Source: an uncultured Alphaproteobacteria bacterium (GTDB lineage: Bacteria > Pseudomonadota > Alphaproteobacteria > Geminicoccales > Geminicoccaceae). Taken from it: DNA of 64,000 bases. The stretch spans positions 1 through 64,000 of the forward strand of contig CALKJU010000005.1 in assembly GCA_937995535.1 (NCBI GenBank). Direction: 5' to 3'. The notes below the pieces were generated by a model, which had not been told where the DNA came from, did no database searches, and worked only from the letters and a program-made list of their open reading frames with translations. Each line of letters opens with the position of its first letter. The stretch's first letter is position 1. Shown here piece after piece: positions 54,934-63,562 of this stretch. A program made the position numbers and the translations under genes.

Positions 54934-55836
54934 ATGGCCAGCCTGCCGATCGTACCGACCGAGGGAACGGGACTTGCGCGCTATCTCGACGAGATCCGCC
55001 GCTTCCCGATGCTCGAGCCGGACGAGGAGTACATGCTGGCGAAGCGCTGGCGCGAGCACGAGGACGTCGAGGCGGCGCACAAGCTGGTCACCAGCCATCT
55101 GCGGCTCGTCGCCAAGATCGCCATGGGCTATCGCGGCTACGGCCTGCCGATGAACGAGATCATCTCGGAAGGCAATGTCGGCCTGATGCAGGCCGTCAAG
55201 CGCTTCGAGCCCGACCGCGGGTTCCGGCTCGCCACCTACGCCATGTGGTGGATCCGCGCGGCGATCCAGGAGTACATCCTGCATTCCTGGTCGCTCGTGA
55301 AGCTCGGCACCACCGCCGCGCAGAAGAAGCTCTTCTTCAACCTCCGGCGCCTCAAGAGCCAGATGCAGGCGATCGAGGAAGGCGATCTCAGCCCGGAGAC
55401 CGTCAAGCAAATCGCCGATCACCTCGCCGTCACCGAGCAGGAGGTGATCGAGATGAACCGGCGCCTGGAAGGCCCGGACCACTCGCTCAACGCCCAGCTC
55501 CGCGCCGACGGCGACAGCGAGTGGCAGGACTGGCTGGTCGACGACAGTGCCAGCCAGGAGACGGTGCTGGTCGAGGAGGACGAGCTGAGCCACCGGCGGC
55601 GCCTCCTCACCCAGGCGATGGCGGTCCTGAACCCGCGCGAGCGGCACATCCTGCACGAGCGGCGGCTGCGCGACGATCCGACCACGCTCGAGGAGCTCAG
55701 CGCCGAGTATGGGATCAGCCGCGAGCGGGTGCGGCAGATCGAGGTCCGCGCCTTCGAGAAGTTGCAGAAGGCGGTCCGCAGCCTGGAGATGCAGGCGGCC
55801 CAGGAGGCGGCGCAGAAAGCCCTGCCGCCGAGCTAG
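54934..55836 (+). CDS. rpoH: RNA polymerase heat-shock sigma factor RpoH (sigma-32)
   Basis: The 300-residue sigma factor has region 2 (HLRLVAKIAMGYRGYGLPMNE, AMWWIRAAIQEYIL), the RpoH box QKKLFFNLRRLK that is diagnostic, and region 4 with SAEYGISRERVRQIEVRAFEKL. It starts with MASLPIVPTEGTGLARYLDE, preceded by GAGGAG. It controls heat-shock genes. It follows rluA in the same orientation, an alphaproteobacterial arrangement. Its 3' end overlaps the convergent squalene-synthase-like gene by four bases. Confidence 0.95.
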   Translation: MASLPIVPTEGTGLARYLDEIRRFPMLEPDEEYMLAKRWREHEDVEAAHKLVTSHLRLVAKIAMGYRGYGLPMNEIISEGNVGLMQAVKRFEPDRGFRLATYAMWWIRAAIQEYILHSWSLVKLGTTAAQKKLFFNLRRLKSQMQAIEEGDLSPETVKQIADHLAVTEQEVIEMNRRLEGPDHSLNAQLRADGDSEWQDWLVDDSASQETVLVEEDELSHRRRLLTQAMAVLNPRERHILHERRLRDDPTTLEELSAEYGISRERVRQIEVRAFEKLQKAVRSLEMQAAQEAAQKALPPS

Positions 55837-56672
55837 ATCCGTCCGCGCCGCATTGCCCACCACAGGCGCAGCGGCGCGTCCGGCGGCCGCGTCACGACGG
55901 CCGCGGCCGCGGGCACGAACCCGGCCCGGTGCAGGCGCCGGCTGTAGAGGCGGGCGAGCGTCGCCGGTAGCAGCGCTGCGCGGCCGCGGTCGCGGCGTGC
56001 GCACGGCCGGCCGAGGATCGCATCCGCCCGGGCGGTGATCGCGCGCAGCACCGGGGCGAGTTCGCGGCGCAGTTCGTCGCTCGGCTGAACCGCAGCAACA
56101 CCCTGAGACGGCAGCAGGTCGCGCGGCAGCGGTGAGCGCCCCCGCGCGAGATCGTAAAGGCAGGCGCGCACCACCCCGATCAGGCCGAAGGCGGTGCCCA
56201 CCTGCAGGGCGGCCGTGGCGGCCTCCTCGTCCGCGCCGTCCAGCCGAGCGATCAACGCCTGCACCCGACCGGCGGTCGCCGCGAGGTAGCGCTCCAGCTC
56301 GGGCAGGCTTTGCGGTGCGAGCGCCTCCAGCGACGCCTCCCGCGCATCGATCAGCGCGCCCAGCTCGCCCAGCGGCACCGAACCCGAGCGGAGGGCAGCG
56401 CCGAGCGGGGCCAGCACAGGATAGGCAGGCCGCGTCCCGCGAGCCAGCCGCTCCAGCTCCTCGCGCCACCACTGGTAGCGGATCGCGCCGAGCATCGGCT
56501 GCGAGGCGAGCTCGGGGATCCGTGCGAGCTCCTGGTTGAGGACCAGCAACGCCATCGCCGCGTCGCGAACCGTCGCCGGCAGGAACAGCGCGCACAGCCA
56601 GCGGTCGGGATCGAGGCGCCGGGCCTCTGCGGCAGCATCGCCGCCCGGCACGGATAGGGTCCCATCCGTCAC
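55833..56672 (-). CDS. Squalene/phytoene synthase family protein (NDUFAF6-like)
   Basis: The 279-residue protein has the trans-isoprenyl diphosphate synthase fold of the squalene/phytoene synthase family. YQWWREELERLARG and VGTAFGLIGVVRACLYDLARG match the family, but the usual DxxxD motifs are weak, as in mitochondrial NDUFAF6 and its bacterial relatives linked to complex I assembly. In alphaproteobacteria it is often near yajC-secDF and Mth938; here sodB and a TraT-like gene lie between. True synthase activity is doubtful. Confidence 0.8.
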   Translation of the reverse strand: MTDGTLSVPGGDAAAEARRLDPDRWLCALFLPATVRDAAMALLVLNQELARIPELASQPMLGAIRYQWWREELERLARGTRPAYPVLAPLGAALRSGSVPLGELGALIDAREASLEALAPQSLPELERYLAATAGRVQALIARLDGADEEAATAALQVGTAFGLIGVVRACLYDLARGRSPLPRDLLPSQGVAAVQPSDELRRELAPVLRAITARADAILGRPCARRDRGRAALLPATLARLYSRRLHRAGFVPAAAAVVTRPPDAPLRLWWAMRRGRI

Positions 56673-56788
56673 TGCCGAGACCGCCCCGCCGTTGCCGGCG
56701 GCGCAGCTTCCCTTGGGCCGGTGATGCGCCTATCTACCCGCTGCAAACGCGGCCTGCCCCAACAACCGTGTCACAGGCGAGGAAACCG

Positions 56789-57394
56789 ATGGCCTTCACC
56801 CTGCCCGACCTTCCTTACGCGCACGACGCCCTGGTTCCCTACATGGGGGAGGAGACGCTCCAGCTCCACCACGGCAAGCACCACCAGACCTACGTCACCA
56901 ACCTAAACAATCTCATCGAGGGTACCGAGCTCGCCGGCAAGACGCTGGAGGAGATCGTCGTCGCCAGCGCCAACGACAGCGCCAAGGCCGGCATCTTCAA
57001 CAACGCCGGCCAGCACTGGAACCACAACCTGTTCTGGCGGGTGATGAAGAAGGGCGGCGGCGGCAAGCCCGGCGGCGAGCTGGCCAAGCGCATCGAGCAC
57101 GATTTCGGCTCGTTCGAGGCCTTCGCCGAGCAGTTCAAGCAGGCCGGGATCACCCAGTTCGGCTCCGGCTGGGCCTGGCTCTCGCTGGACGGCGACAAGC
57201 TCAAGGTCAGCAAGACGCCGAACGGCGCCAACCCGCTGGTCGACGGGATGCGTCCGATCCTCGGCATCGACGTCTGGGAGCACGCCTACTATCTCGACTA
57301 CCGCAACCGCCGGCCCGACTACATTGCGGCGTTCCTCAATCATCTGGTAAACTGGGAGGAGGTCGAGGCCGAGCTGCACAAGGCGCTCGGCTGA
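56789..57394 (+). CDS. sodB: Iron superoxide dismutase
   Basis: The 201-residue enzyme has the Fe/Mn-SOD ligands His27 (LHHGKHH), the His in AGQHWNHNLFW, and Asp and His in DVWEHAYYLDYRN. The sequence GSGWAWLSLDGDKLKV and the Gln-bearing segments favour the Fe type. It removes superoxide in the cytoplasm. A GAGGAAA ribosome site precedes the ATG. A strong hairpin follows the stop. Confidence 0.93.
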   Translation: MAFTLPDLPYAHDALVPYMGEETLQLHHGKHHQTYVTNLNNLIEGTELAGKTLEEIVVASANDSAKAGIFNNAGQHWNHNLFWRVMKKGGGGKPGGELAKRIEHDFGSFEAFAEQFKQAGITQFGSGWAWLSLDGDKLKVSKTPNGANPLVDGMRPILGIDVWEHAYYLDYRNRRPDYIAAFLNHLVNWEEVEAELHKALG

Positions 57395-57403
57395 GTTCAT
57401 GAC

Positions 57404-57430
57404 GCGGGACTCCGCGCGGCGGAGTCCCGC
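57404..57430. terminator. Perfect 12-bp hairpin after sodB
   Basis: GCGGGACTCCGC, a 3-base loop GCG, and GCGGAGTCCCGC form a perfect 12-bp stem, nine bases after the sodB stop and 21 bases before the next gene. No U tract follows. It is likely a terminator or a 3'-end protecting hairpin. Confidence 0.65.
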
Positions 57431-57451
57431 CCGGCGGATGGCGTCACAACC

Positions 57452-58210
57452 ATGCAACGGATCCGCGTGCTCCCGATCCTCCCGGTCCTGCTCGCGCTCA
57501 CGCTCGGCGGGTGCGCGGCGACGACGACGGCCGTCGCCAAGCGCCAGCTCGACGTGCAGTCGCGCATGTCGGACAGCATCTTCCTCGACCCGGTCGCGCC
57601 CGCCGAGCGCACGGTGTACGTCGAGGTCAAGAACACCAGCGACAAGGCCGATCTCGACCTGGCCACGCCGATCCGCCAGCGAATTGCCGAGCGCGGCTTC
57701 GTCATCGTCGAGGACCCGCGCGACGCGCATTTCCTGTTCCAGGTCAACGTGCTCCAGGCCGGCCGCAGCTCCGAGACGGCGACCGAGGCGACCTACAAGG
57801 GCGGCTTCGGTGGCACGCTGGTCGGCGGCGCCGTGGGCGGCGGGGTCGGCTACGCGATCGGCCGCGCCGGCGGCGGCAACGACGTGCTGCTCGCCGCCGG
57901 AGGCGCGCTGCTTGGCGCGGCGATCGAGAGCGTCGCCGGCGCACTCGTCCAGGACGTCACCTACACCATCGTCAGCGACCTGCAGGTGTCGGAGCGGGTG
58001 CCCGCGGGCGAGATCGTCACCCGCACCGAGAGCGCCAGCCTCGCCCAGGGGAGTGCCGGGACGCGGGCGTTGTCCTCGACCGGCACGACCGACCTGCGCG
58101 CGCATCGCACGCGGGTCGTCTCGACGGCGAACAAGGTCAATCTCGACTGGCCCGAGGCGGCGCCGTCGCTGATCGACGGCCTGACGCGGAGCATCGCCGG
58201 GGTTCTCTGA
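57452..58210 (+). CDS. TraT-like outer-membrane lipoprotein
   Basis: The 252-residue protein has a lipoprotein signal with lipobox LGGCA (Cys21), so it is lipid-anchored. The body matches the TraT complement-resistance/surface-exclusion family: DPVAPAERTVYVEVKNTSDK, a glycine-rich stretch GGTLVGGAVGGGVGYAIGRA and TYTIVSDLQVSERV. Plasmid TraT blocks mating pairs; this chromosomal copy has no transfer genes near it. It may be an outer-membrane homologue of another role. Confidence 0.85.
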   Translation: MQRIRVLPILPVLLALTLGGCAATTTAVAKRQLDVQSRMSDSIFLDPVAPAERTVYVEVKNTSDKADLDLATPIRQRIAERGFVIVEDPRDAHFLFQVNVLQAGRSSETATEATYKGGFGGTLVGGAVGGGVGYAIGRAGGGNDVLLAAGGALLGAAIESVAGALVQDVTYTIVSDLQVSERVPAGEIVTRTESASLAQGSAGTRALSSTGTTDLRAHRTRVVSTANKVNLDWPEAAPSLIDGLTRSIAGVL

Positions 58211-58236
58211 CCAGCCGGCGCCGCGCGTCAGCGGGC

Positions 58237-58617
58237 TCAGGTCAACGCGATCAGTGCCGCCGCGACCCGCCGACCCTCGGCGACGAGCAGATTGTAGGTC
58301 CGGCAGGCGGCCGGCGTGGCCATGGACTCGACCACGATCCCCCAGCCGCGCAGCCCCTCGCGCACAGCCGCCGGGGGCAAGATGAAGGCGGCGCCGGTGC
58401 CGAGCAGCAGGAGTTCCACCGGCGGCTCGGCGGTGCGCAGCGGCGCCAGCCCGTCGAGCGTCACCTCGCCCAACGCGCTCGCCGCCCAGGCCACGGCGCG
58501 GTCGGGCAGGACCAGCACCGAGCCGGAGAGGGCGACGCCGCCGATGGTGAAGCCACCGACCCGGTAGCGCTGGATGAGCGGGCGGCCCTCGGGAACCGAT
58601 GGCGTCTCGAAGTTCAC
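58237..58617 (-). CDS. Mth938-like (DUF498) domain protein
   Basis: The 126-residue protein has the Mth938/DUF498 fold: YRVGGFTIGGVALSGSVLVLP, VELLLLGTGAAFILPPAAVRE and AACRTYNLLVAEGRRVAAALI. The start is GTG at 58617 (MNFETPSVPEG after initiation). It lies 11 bases after secF in the same direction, a conserved alphaproteobacterial neighbourhood. The relative in mitochondria, NDUFAF3, helps complex I assembly, which may link it to the NDUFAF6-like gene nearby. Confidence 0.85.
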   Translation of the reverse strand: MNFETPSVPEGRPLIQRYRVGGFTIGGVALSGSVLVLPDRAVAWAASALGEVTLDGLAPLRTAEPPVELLLLGTGAAFILPPAAVREGLRGWGIVVESMATPAACRTYNLLVAEGRRVAAALIALT

Positions 58618-58628
58618 CCCCGCCCGCC

Positions 58629-59570
58629 TCAGCCGGGGACCGGCTTGGCTTCGGGCTCGTCGGCGTTCGCCCTGAGGTTCAGGTAGATCAGGATCGGTGC
58701 CCCGATGTAGATGGTCGAATAGGTGCCGATCACCACACCCCAGATCATCGCGATGGTGAAGCCGCGGATCACCTCGCCGCCGAGGATGACGAGCGCCAGC
58801 AGCGCGAGGAACGTCGTGAAGCCGGTCATGATGGTCCGCGGCAGGGTCTCGTTGATCGAGCGGTCGAGCAGCTCCTCGAGCGGCATCTTGCGGTAGCGGC
58901 GCAGGTTCTCGCGCACCCGGTCGAACACCACCACGGTGTCGTTGAGCGAGTAGCCGATGATCGTGAGAATCGCGGCGACCGTGCTGAGGTTGAACTCGAG
59001 CCCGGTGAGCGAGAACAGGCCGATCGTCGCGGCGACGTCGTGGACCAGGGTCACGACCGCGCCGACGCCGTATTGCCACTCGAACCGGAACCAGAGGTAG
59101 AGCAGCACCAGCCCGACGGCGATCAGCGTGGCCAGGATGCCGTCGCGCAGGAGTTCCGCGCTGACCTTGGGTCCCACGAACTCGCTGCGGCGGTACTCGA
59201 TCGCGCCGCCGAACTGCTGATCGAGCGCGGAACGCGCGACGGCGATCGCCTGCTGCTGCGCCGCCTCGTCGCCCGGCTGCCGGGCGATGCGGATCAGCAC
59301 GTCGTTCTCGTCGCCGACGCTCTGCAGCGCGACCTCGCCGAGGCCGAGCCCGCCGAGCAGCGAGCGCATCGCGGCGAGATCGGGCGCGGAGGTCGTCCGC
59401 ACCTCGAGGAGCGTGCCGCCGCGGAAATCGATGCCGAGGTTCAACCCTTGAACGAGCACGAGGACGATCGAGGCGAGGACCACCACGATCGAGCCGGCGA
59501 GCGCCCAGAGCCGAAAGCGCAGGAACGGGATCTTGGTGTCGTCCGGGACGAGACGCGGCAGGCGACGCAT
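58629..59570 (-). CDS. secF: Protein translocase subunit SecF
   Basis: The 313-residue membrane protein has six helices: N-terminal helix, periplasmic loop with GIDFRGGTLLEVRTT, then FRFEWQYGVGAVVTLVHDVAATIG and GYSLNDTVVVFDRVRENLRR, all canonical SecF. With SecD and YajC it aids SecYEG using the proton gradient. It follows secD by 10 bases. Confidence 0.95.
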   Translation of the reverse strand: MRRLPRLVPDDTKIPFLRFRLWALAGSIVVVLASIVLVLVQGLNLGIDFRGGTLLEVRTTSAPDLAAMRSLLGGLGLGEVALQSVGDENDVLIRIARQPGDEAAQQQAIAVARSALDQQFGGAIEYRRSEFVGPKVSAELLRDGILATLIAVGLVLLYLWFRFEWQYGVGAVVTLVHDVAATIGLFSLTGLEFNLSTVAAILTIIGYSLNDTVVVFDRVRENLRRYRKMPLEELLDRSINETLPRTIMTGFTTFLALLALVILGGEVIRGFTIAMIWGVVIGTYSTIYIGAPILIYLNLRANADEPEAKPVPG

Positions 59571-59580
59571 GCGCGAACCT

Positions 59581-61188
59581 TCAGAGGGGAACCGCCGCCG
59601 GGCGTGCCCGCCGGTACCAGATGGCGATGATCAGCCGCGTCACGGTGATCGCCGTGAACATCGTCGTCACCACGCCGATCGACAGGGTCACGGCGAAGCC
59701 CTTGACCGGGCCGGTCCCGAACTCGAACAGCACCAGCCCGGCGATGAGCGTCGTGACGTTGGCGTCGACGATCGCGCTCATGGCCTGCGAAAAGCCGGCG
59801 TCGAGCGCGGCCAGCGGCGAGCGCCCGGCGCGTACCTCCTCGCGCATCCGCTCGAAGATCAGCACGTTCGAGTCGACCGCCATGCCGATCGTCAGCACGA
59901 TCCCGGCGATGCCCGGCAAGGTGAGCGTCGCACCCAGTGCCGAGAGAATGCCGAACAGCAAGGTGACGTTGATGCCCAGGGCGAGGCAGGCGAACACCCC
60001 GAACAAGCCGTAATAGACGATCATGAACACCACCACGAGCACGACCGCCACGACACTGGCGATCGCCCCGGCGCGAATCGAGTCGGCGCCGAGATCGGGG
60101 CCGACCGAACGCTCCTCGATGACGGTCATCGGTGCCGGCAGCGCCCCGGCGCGCAGCAGCACGGCCAGCTCATTCGCCGATTCGACGGTGAAGTTGCCCG
60201 AGATGATCCCCGAGCCCTGGGTGATCGGCTCGCGGATGCGCGGGGCCGAGATCACCTTGCCGTCCAGCACGATGGCGAACAGCTGGCCGACATTCTCGGT
60301 GGTCACCTTGCCGAACTTGCGCGCCCCGGAGGCATCGAAGCGGAAGCTCACGACGGGCTGGCCGTCCTGGAAGGTCGGCTGCGCGTCCACCAGATCCTCG
60401 CCGCTGACCTCGATCCGCCGCCGCAACACATATTCCTGCATGCCATCGGACGGGTCGGCCGCTTCGACCACCATCGAGCCCGGCACGCGGCCGGCTCGGA
60501 CCTCGTCGGGAGAAGCGTCGAGATCCACCATGTGAAAGGTGAGACGCGCGGTCTTGCCGAGCAGGCTCTTGACGTTCTCAGGGTTCCGCTCGCCCGGGAC
60601 CTGGATCAGGATGCGGTCCTGACCCTGCCGCTGCACGCTCGCCTCGCGCGTCCCGAGCTCGTCGATGCGTCGCCGCACCACCTCGAGCGCCTGGGCGAGC
60701 GCGGCCGAACGGCGTGCTTCGAGCCCCGCGTCGGTGAGCCGGATGGTCACCTGGCCCGCGCTGTCAGCGGCGATCTCAAGCTCGGAGACGGTCCCGCCGA
60801 AGCCGAGCGCGGCACTCTGCACCGGCGTGTCGAGCTTGCGCAGCGCGGTCAGCGCCACGTCGCGAGTCGTCGGATCGGTCAGGGTCAGGCGGACCGCGCC
60901 GCCCTGCACCCCGAGATCGCGGTAACCGATGCGCTCCGCCCGGAGCGCGGCGCGGGCCTCGTTGACGAGCGCGTCGAGCCGCTCGCGGAACAGCGAATCC
61001 ACGTCGACCTCGAGCAGGAGCTGCGCCCCGCCCTGGAGGTCGAGGCCGAGGTTGATCCGCGGCTTCGGTATCCAGTCCGGCCACGTCTCGACCGTGTCGC
61101 GCGCGACGAAGTTCGGCAGCACGGCGAGCAGGCCGGAGAGGCAGACGAGGACGACGAGCCAGAGCTTCCAGCGCGGCTGGTTGAGCAT
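59581..61188 (-). CDS. secD: Protein translocase subunit SecD
   Basis: The 535-residue membrane protein has LGLDLQGGAQLLLEVDVD after the first helix, a large periplasmic domain, and C-terminal helices with GMAVDSNVLIFERMREEVRAG and NVTTLIAGLVLFEFGTGPVKGFA. It is the larger partner of SecF. The ATG lies 12 bases after yajC. Confidence 0.95.
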   Translation of the reverse strand: MLNQPRWKLWLVVLVCLSGLLAVLPNFVARDTVETWPDWIPKPRINLGLDLQGGAQLLLEVDVDSLFRERLDALVNEARAALRAERIGYRDLGVQGGAVRLTLTDPTTRDVALTALRKLDTPVQSAALGFGGTVSELEIAADSAGQVTIRLTDAGLEARRSAALAQALEVVRRRIDELGTREASVQRQGQDRILIQVPGERNPENVKSLLGKTARLTFHMVDLDASPDEVRAGRVPGSMVVEAADPSDGMQEYVLRRRIEVSGEDLVDAQPTFQDGQPVVSFRFDASGARKFGKVTTENVGQLFAIVLDGKVISAPRIREPITQGSGIISGNFTVESANELAVLLRAGALPAPMTVIEERSVGPDLGADSIRAGAIASVVAVVLVVVFMIVYYGLFGVFACLALGINVTLLFGILSALGATLTLPGIAGIVLTIGMAVDSNVLIFERMREEVRAGRSPLAALDAGFSQAMSAIVDANVTTLIAGLVLFEFGTGPVKGFAVTLSIGVVTTMFTAITVTRLIIAIWYRRARPAAVPL

Positions 61189-61200
61189 CGCGTCACGCGG

Positions 61201-61596
61201 CTACTTCTTGAACAGGCGCGACAGCAAGCCGCCGCTCGCCGCGGACGAGGCCGCCGGCGCGTTCTCGTTGCTCGCCGCCGGCGCCGGCTTGGTCAGCACG
61301 TCGGAGATCGTGTGCCGCGCGACGCGGACCTGCACGTTCGGCGCGATCTCGACCTGCACCGCGTTCTCCGCAGCGTCGACCTTCGTGACGCGGCCGTAGA
61401 TGCCACCGCCGGTGACGACCTGATCGCCCTTCTTGATCGCCTCGATCATCGCCCGATGCGCGCGCATCTTCTGCTGCTGCGGACGGATCAGCAGGAAATA
61501 GAACACGACGAAGATCAGCACCAAGGGCAGCAGCGAGATGATGTCGAAAGCGCCGGGCGCGCCTGCCGCCTGCGCGTAGGCCGGAGAGATCAGCAT
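61201..61596 (-). CDS. yajC: Preprotein translocase subunit YajC
   Basis: The 131-residue protein has one membrane helix (LPLVLIFVVFYFLLIRPQQQK) followed by the YajC domain AIKKGDQVVTGGGIYGRVTKV. The C-terminal tail (PAPAASNENAPAASSAASGG) is Ala-rich and specific to this lineage. It is first in the yajC-secD-secF operon. The 149-base gap to the divergent DUF815 gene holds its promoter. Confidence 0.93.
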   Translation of the reverse strand: MLISPAYAQAAGAPGAFDIISLLPLVLIFVVFYFLLIRPQQQKMRAHRAMIEAIKKGDQVVTGGGIYGRVTKVDAAENAVQVEIAPNVQVRVARHTISDVLTKPAPAASNENAPAASSAASGGLLSRLFKK

Positions 61597-61745
61597 GAGG
61601 TCCTCGAGAGCACCGGGGGCGGGACGGGCGCGGACTATAGCGACGAAGCCGGGGAAAGCAATTCGCCCACCGGCGCGCGCTTTGCCCCGCCCCCCGCCGC
61701 TGCTAGGTCGGGGCGACCCTCGCAATCGCAGACCGTGAACCCCGC

Positions 61746-62606
61746 ATGAACGCCGACCTCGCGCTCGACCTGCTCGCCCGGATCGCCGATGCGCTCGACC
61801 GCCAGGCGCCGCTGCCGGCCCGCGACGCCGATCTCGCCGAAGGCGATGCGTTCGTCTGGGAAGCCGGCGGACGGCTACGCCGGGTGCCACGCGTCGCCGG
61901 GGTCGAGCTGGGGCTGCTCCGCGGCATCGACCGCGCCGCCGACACGTTGCTCGAGAACACGCGGCGTTTCGCTGCCGGCCTCCCGGCGAACAACGCGCTC
62001 CTCTGGGGGGCGCGCGGCATGGGCAAGAGCTCGCTCGTCAAGGCGGTTCACGGCGCGCTCAACGCCGAGCACCCTGGCTGCCTCGTCCTGATCGAGATCC
62101 ACCGCGAGGACATCGAGAGCCTGCCGCGCCTGCTGCAGCGCGTCGGCGGCAACGCGCGGCGCTGCCTGCTGTTCTGCGACGATCTCAGCTTCGACAGCGG
62201 TGAGACCAGCTACAAGTCGCTCAAGGCGGTCCTCGAGGGCGGCATCGAGGGCAAGCCGGACAACGTGCTGTTCTACGCGACCTCGAACCGCCGCCACCTG
62301 ATGCCGCGGCAGATGATCGAGAACGAGCGCGGGACCGCGATCCATCCCGGCGAAGCGGTCGAGGAGAAGGTCTCCTTGTCGGACCGGTTCGGCCTCTGGC
62401 TGGGCTTCCATCCCTGCAGCCAGGACGTCTACCTGGAGATGGTCGAGGGCTATGTCCGCCATTTCGGGCTCGGGCCCGATCCCGCGACCTTGCGCACCGA
62501 GGCGCTCGAATGGGCCAAGACCCGCGGCAGCCGCTCCGGCCGGGTAGCCTGGCAGTTCGTCAACGACCTCGCCGGCCGCCTCGGCCGGCGCCTCGCACCC
62601 GGCTAG
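61746..62606 (+). CDS. DUF815-type AAA ATPase
   Basis: The 286-residue protein is an AAA-like ATPase with Walker A GARGMGKSSLVK (about 88-99) and Walker B CLLFCDDLSFD, then ATSNRRHLMPRQM, all typical of the DUF815/YcaJ-like group next to secDF in alphaproteobacteria. The function is unknown. Divergent from yajC. Its 3' end overlaps the convergent LysM/M23 gene by four bases. Confidence 0.87.
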   Translation: MNADLALDLLARIADALDRQAPLPARDADLAEGDAFVWEAGGRLRRVPRVAGVELGLLRGIDRAADTLLENTRRFAAGLPANNALLWGARGMGKSSLVKAVHGALNAEHPGCLVLIEIHREDIESLPRLLQRVGGNARRCLLFCDDLSFDSGETSYKSLKAVLEGGIEGKPDNVLFYATSNRRHLMPRQMIENERGTAIHPGEAVEEKVSLSDRFGLWLGFHPCSQDVYLEMVEGYVRHFGLGPDPATLRTEALEWAKTRGSRSGRVAWQFVNDLAGRLGRRLAPG

Positions 62607-63505
62607 GAGGTCGGCCCGCTCGGCGCCGAGCCCGCCTCGCGGTCGACCAGGTGCCGCGCCGGATCGACCGCCTTGGCGCCCAGCCGCAGCTCGAAGTGGA
62701 GCTGCGGCGCGGTCACGTCACCGCTGGTGCCGACGGTGGCGATCGTCTGCCCGCGGCGCACCCGGTCGCCCACCGCGACCAGCAGCCGCTCGTTGTGCGC
62801 GTATGCCGTGGTGAAGCCGTCAGCGTGCCGGATCAGCAGCATGTTGCCGAAGCCGGGGATGGTGCCGCCCGCGTAGACGACCACGCCGTGCTCGGCCGCG
62901 CGCACCGGCGTGCCGGAAGCGGCCCCGATATTGATCCCGTCGTTGCGCATGCCGTTCGGCTTGTCGCCGAAGCCGTCGAGCACCTCGCCGGCGACCGGCC
63001 AGAGGAAGCCGTCGCCGGACAACGGCGCCGGCTGCATCTCGGCAGCCCGGCGGGTCGCCTCGCGTCCGGCCTCGTCCTGCACCTCCTCCGTGGCGGGCGG
63101 CGCGACGGCGAGCTGCGGCTCGCTCGCCGGGCGCGGCGCCGGCACGACGTTGAGCCGCGGCGGTTCGGGCCGCGCCGCCGCGGCCTGCCGCGACGGACCT
63201 TGCCCTGGCACGGTCAGGACCTGCCCGACATAGATCCGGTAGGGGGGGCGGATCCGGTTGAGCTTGGCGAGGTCGCCCATCCGCACGCGATAGCGCTGGG
63301 CGATCCCGGAGAGGGTTTCGCCCTCGAGCACGAGATGGCGACGGGCGGCGCTCGCCGTGCGGGGTGCCTGGGCGCCGGCGGACGGCCGGCCCAGCGCCGT
63401 CCCGTCGGGACGCTGCTGATAGTCGGTGCACGCGCTGGCGGCACCGAAGGCCAGGAGCAGCGCCGCGACGCGGGCAAGGACGATCCGGCCCCGGCTCAGG
63501 CGCAT
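62603..63505 (-). CDS. LysM and M23 peptidase domain lipoprotein (NlpD/EnvC-like)
   Basis: The 300-residue protein has an N-terminal signal with a Cys (AFGAASACTDY) that fits a lipoprotein, a LysM domain (HLVLEGETLSGIAQRYRVRMG, about 58-100) and a C-terminal M23 domain (DGINIGAASGTPVRAAEHGVV, RHADGFTTAYAHNERLLV). The catalytic His of the usual HxH is replaced in part, as in NlpD-type amidase activators. It sits by surE, as in many alphaproteobacteria. Confidence 0.9.
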   Translation of the reverse strand: MRLSRGRIVLARVAALLLAFGAASACTDYQQRPDGTALGRPSAGAQAPRTASAARRHLVLEGETLSGIAQRYRVRMGDLAKLNRIRPPYRIYVGQVLTVPGQGPSRQAAAARPEPPRLNVVPAPRPASEPQLAVAPPATEEVQDEAGREATRRAAEMQPAPLSGDGFLWPVAGEVLDGFGDKPNGMRNDGINIGAASGTPVRAAEHGVVVYAGGTIPGFGNMLLIRHADGFTTAYAHNERLLVAVGDRVRRGQTIATVGTSGDVTAPQLHFELRLGAKAVDPARHLVDREAGSAPSGPTS

Positions 63506-63562
63506 CGCCGCGCGCGCTAGGCGGTGGGCGGCGGGCCACAGCTCAAGGCCGTGACCATCCGC

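Noticed and set aside
57452-58210. A conjugative-plasmid origin suggested by the TraT-like gene
   Set aside because: No transfer genes, relaxase or oriT-like repeats are nearby; it is flanked by conserved chromosomal genes.
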